From Chloroflexota bacterium (GTDB lineage Bacteria; Chloroflexota; UBA11872), in assembly GCA_028875175.1 (NCBI GenBank), contig JAPPFO010000186.1:1-15960 (forward strand): a DNA stretch of 15,960 nucleotides, in the 5' to 3' direction. The position numbers and the translations under genes were made by a program. The notes beneath the pieces are model-generated. The model had not been told where the DNA came from, did no database searches, and was given only the letters and a program-made list of their open reading frames with translations. Shown piece by piece: positions 14,006 through 15,960 of the stretch (position 1 is its first letter; every line of letters begins with the position of its first letter).

Positions 14006-14797
14006 TCAGGCCCTGAATTTCCGGACGACGTCCGGCCACGGTTCGTCCATCAACACCTCGCTGGGACGCTGTCCCGTCACCGCAATCGACACCACGCCCT
14101 CCGCCAGCGCGTGTACTTCGTCGCCCGGTGTCGGCTCACGGTCGAAGTAGTTGCCGAACTCAAAGCGCAGATCCACGCCATGCTCGTCAGCCTTGCATTC
14201 CTCCAACCTGAATTCGCTGAACATCGTATTCAGGCTCGGGTTGGTCAGCCGCACCGGCGTGTCCTTGCCAAAGTCCTCAGGCACGTTCACGTTCACCAGC
14301 ACGTTGGGCAGCGGATTGAACTCGGCGCGAATGGCCCCCAGCAGCCGCCGGGTCGCCACCGCAATGTCCCCGAACTGCCTGGAGGCGGCGAAGTACTCCG
14401 CCGAAACCGCCACGCCAAGCAAACCGCGCTCGACCGCCACCTGGGCCGCACCGGCGGTGCCTGACACCTTGTACGGCTCTTCGCCGGGATTCCATCCGGG
14501 GTTAATGCCCGATACCAGCGCGTCCACCTTCCCGCCAAAGGCATGCACGGTGCCGACAGCCGCCATCGAGGCCGGCGGCGCTTCCAGCGTGAACGCCGGG
14601 ATGTCCGGGTCGACGCCCGGCGGCGGCGCGGCGCGACATAGCCGGGCTTCCCGCTCCAGCCTGATGGACATCCCCGCACCGCTGAAGTTTCGAGTCGGCG
14701 CGTACACCGCCACCTGTCCAAGCTTCGACAGCTCACGCGCCAGCGCCCAGATGCCCGGCACGTCGATCCCGTCGTCGTTAGCTACGACTAGATTCAC
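14006..14797 (-). CDS. surE: 5'/3'-nucleotidase SurE (survival protein E)
   Basis: The 263-aa enzyme dephosphorylates nucleoside monophosphates and short polyphosphates with a divalent metal. Metal ligands are visible: D8 and D9 in VANDDGIDVPGIWALA, S39 in YAPTRNFSGAGMSI, and N99 in DALVSGINPGWNPGE. VSGTAGAAQVAVERGLLGVAVS matches the family's central YSGT block. The start is GTG 14797, which aligns with the normal N-terminus (M-x-L-V-x-N-DD-G). Only a weak GGGG precedes it. The SDR gene ends 37 nt upstream and the M32 peptidase starts 28 nt downstream. The C-terminal 60 residues (EFRLEECKADEHGVDLRF, GDEVHALAEGVVSI) are as expected. Confidence 0.92.
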   Translation of the reverse strand: MNLVVANDDGIDVPGIWALARELSKLGQVAVYAPTRNFSGAGMSIRLEREARLCRAAPPPGVDPDIPAFTLEAPPASMAAVGTVHAFGGKVDALVSGINPGWNPGEEPYKVSGTAGAAQVAVERGLLGVAVSAEYFAASRQFGDIAVATRRLLGAIRAEFNPLPNVLVNVNVPEDFGKDTPVRLTNPSLNTMFSEFRLEECKADEHGVDLRFEFGNYFDREPTPGDEVHALAEGVVSIAVTGQRPSEVLMDEPWPDVVRKFRA

Positions 14798-14834
14798 TCA
14801 AGCACCCCGCCCGTTGCAGAGGCGCAGCGCGCCG

Positions 14835-15608
14835 TTAATCGCGCACCCAGGTGCCGTCGAGCGCGTGTCCGCCGTCCACCGGCAGCACGACTCCGCTGAT
14901 CGCCGAGGCTGCGTCGGACGACAGGAACAGGACCGCCTGCGCGACTTCGTCCGGCGTGACGAAGCGGCCTGACGGCATGGCCGCCAGGCGGTCGTCGACG
15001 TCGTCGAATTCGCGATAAATGCGCGGTACGTCCACGAATCCCGGCGCGATGGCATTCACGCGGATGCCGCGGTGCGCCAGTTCCAGCGCCATGGTGCGGG
15101 TGAGTCCCACCAGGCCGACCTTGCTGGATCCGTAACCCACGCGTCCCTTGGCGTGGCGGATGACCTGATTGGTCACGACGTTGACGATGGCCCCGCCGGG
15201 TCCCTCCTGCGCCAGCACGAAGCGCCGCGACAGCTCGAACGGCGCCTCCAGGTTGACCTGCGACATCCAGCGCCAGCGCTCCAGGTCCATCTCGGGAAAC
15301 GGGAAGTTCCCCTGTGCCGCGGCGTTGTTGACCAGGATGTCGGGAGCGCCGAGGTTCGCGACCACGTCGTCGAACAGGCGGCCAACGTCGTCCGGCTCGG
15401 CCAGGTCCGCCGTGACTCCTTGGACCGCGCCCGAACCCAGCTGGTCCAGCGCCGCTGCAGCCTCCGCCACGTCCGATTCGGTCCGGGCGCAGATGGCCAC
15501 GCTGGCCCCGGCGCGCGCGAATGCTTCAGCCACCGCCAGGCCGATGCCCTGCGTGCCGCCGGTGATGAGGACCGACGAATCGCTGAAGTCGTAGCGGACG
15601 GGCGGCAT
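14835..15608 (-). CDS. Short-chain dehydrogenase/reductase (SDR), classical type
   Basis: The protein is 257 aa from ATG 15608, which is preceded by GGAGG about 9 nt upstream. A GTG at 15629 would add seven residues. NAD(P)-binding TGGTQGIG occupies residues 16-23, followed by VNNAAAQG (93-100), N119 in QVNLEAPF, the catalytic YGSSK (Y159, K163) and the NAIAPGFVDVPRI loop. C-terminal VLFLSSDAASAISGVVLPVDGGH is the standard end of FabG-like members. The catalytic Ser, expected 13 residues before Tyr, is Thr (T146 in IVNVVTNQ). It follows thrS by about 73 nt and precedes surE by 37 nt. The substrate cannot be read. Confidence 0.92.
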   Translation of the reverse strand: MPPVRYDFSDSSVLITGGTQGIGLAVAEAFARAGASVAICARTESDVAEAAAALDQLGSGAVQGVTADLAEPDDVGRLFDDVVANLGAPDILVNNAAAQGNFPFPEMDLERWRWMSQVNLEAPFELSRRFVLAQEGPGGAIVNVVTNQVIRHAKGRVGYGSSKVGLVGLTRTMALELAHRGIRVNAIAPGFVDVPRIYREFDDVDDRLAAMPSGRFVTPDEVAQAVLFLSSDAASAISGVVLPVDGGHALDGTWVRD

Positions 15609-15681
15609 CCGGGGCGTCCTCCGGGTCACGTAGGGCTCACCGCAATCCTAGCGGCGCCGCGGTTAGTGCTCCGTTGATGAC

Positions 15682-15960
15682 TCAGCCACCATCGGCGCTC
15701 GCGTTGCCCAACCCCAGGCCGTGCGGAGCGCGCGACTCGACCACTGGCAGCACGGCCTCAATCAGGTCGTCCACGGTCATGGCTCCAAGGTCTTCCTCGG
15801 TGCGCAGGCGTACCGAGACCTTGCCGGCCTTGATGTCGCGGTCGCCGGCGATGAGCATGTAGGGCGTCTTCTGGAGTTGCGCGTCGCGGATCTTGCGGTT
15901 CATCCGCTCCGCCCGCGCATCCACCTGTACGCGCAGCCCGGCCTCGCGCAGTCGCTCGGC
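15682..15960 (-). CDS. thrS: Threonyl-tRNA synthetase, C-terminal end (5' part outside window)
   Basis: Ninety-two codons and a TGA stop run from the right window edge in one open frame. They match the C-terminal anticodon-binding domain of class II threonyl-tRNA synthetase: AGLRVQVDARAERMNRKIRDAQLQKTPYMLIAGDRD, then AGKVSVRLRTEEDLGAMTVDDLIEAV. The KIRDAQLQKxPY and EDLGAM blocks are diagnostic. The catalytic core with motifs 1-3 and the TGS/editing domains lie beyond the window. After the usual end (about VLPVVES) there is a short Gly/Ala tail of about 15 residues. An ATG at 15924 is internal, not a start. The next gene on the strand is the SDR. Confidence 0.93.
   Translation of the reverse strand, partial: AERLREAGLRVQVDARAERMNRKIRDAQLQKTPYMLIAGDRDIKAGKVSVRLRTEEDLGAMTVDDLIEAVLPVVESRAPHGLGLGNASADGG

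Noticed and set aside
12751..14016. Plus-strand open frame of 421 codons
   Set aside because: It is antisense to the M32 carboxypeptidase with its HEAGH site. Its Arg/His/Val-rich translation has no domain.

Overview
The window is high-GC bacterial chromosomal DNA, densely coded on both strands, with many GTG starts and short or overlapping gene junctions. I see no rRNA, tRNA, CRISPR array, insertion sequence or phage gene. The lineage cannot be fixed from sequence alone. A high-GC environmental bacterium fits, for example a Chloroflexota-like one, because of the mix of a phytanoyl-CoA dioxygenase-like enzyme, Gfo/Idh and TIM-barrel sugar genes and an M32 peptidase. That placement is a low-confidence inference.

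Left part (1-3320): a 3'-truncated thiamine-pyrophosphate enzyme (minus strand) diverges from a small three-helix membrane protein (plus). A Fe(II)/2-oxoglutarate phytanoyl-CoA dioxygenase-family gene (plus) follows and converges on coaE (minus, dephospho-CoA kinase).

Riboflavin operon (about 3375-7087, plus): a likely promoter and a textbook FMN riboswitch (RFN element) precede ribD, ribE, ribBA and ribH. The genes are spaced by 1 nt or overlap by ATGA, so they look translationally coupled. The GTP cyclohydrolase II half of RibBA is intact. Its 3,4-dihydroxy-2-butanone-4-phosphate synthase (DHBPS) half has lost its metal ligands and other active-site residues, and is probably catalytically dead. 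If so, DHBP must come from another RibB in the genome. This is the most striking observation in the window.

Middle (7084-10184, minus): a three-gene unit encodes a TIM-barrel sugar isomerase/epimerase-like protein, a Gfo/Idh/MocA oxidoreductase and a class V aminotransferase-like PLP enzyme. Each junction is an 8-nt overlap of the same form. Its last stop codon shares the palindrome CTAG with the ribH stop. The substrate is unknown. The unit looks like a small catabolic or modification pathway.

A 410-nt non-coding stretch (10185-10594) holds a perfect 11-bp inverted repeat. It is followed by a HigB/HigA-type toxin-antitoxin pair (minus) whose toxin reading frame seems to have lost its normal start.

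Right part (11322-15960, minus): a co-directional, closely spaced string runs, in transcription order, as the 3' end of thrS, an SDR oxidoreductase (catalytic Ser replaced by Thr), surE, an M32 carboxypeptidase and an Eis-like GNAT acetyltransferase. Promoters were not clear here.
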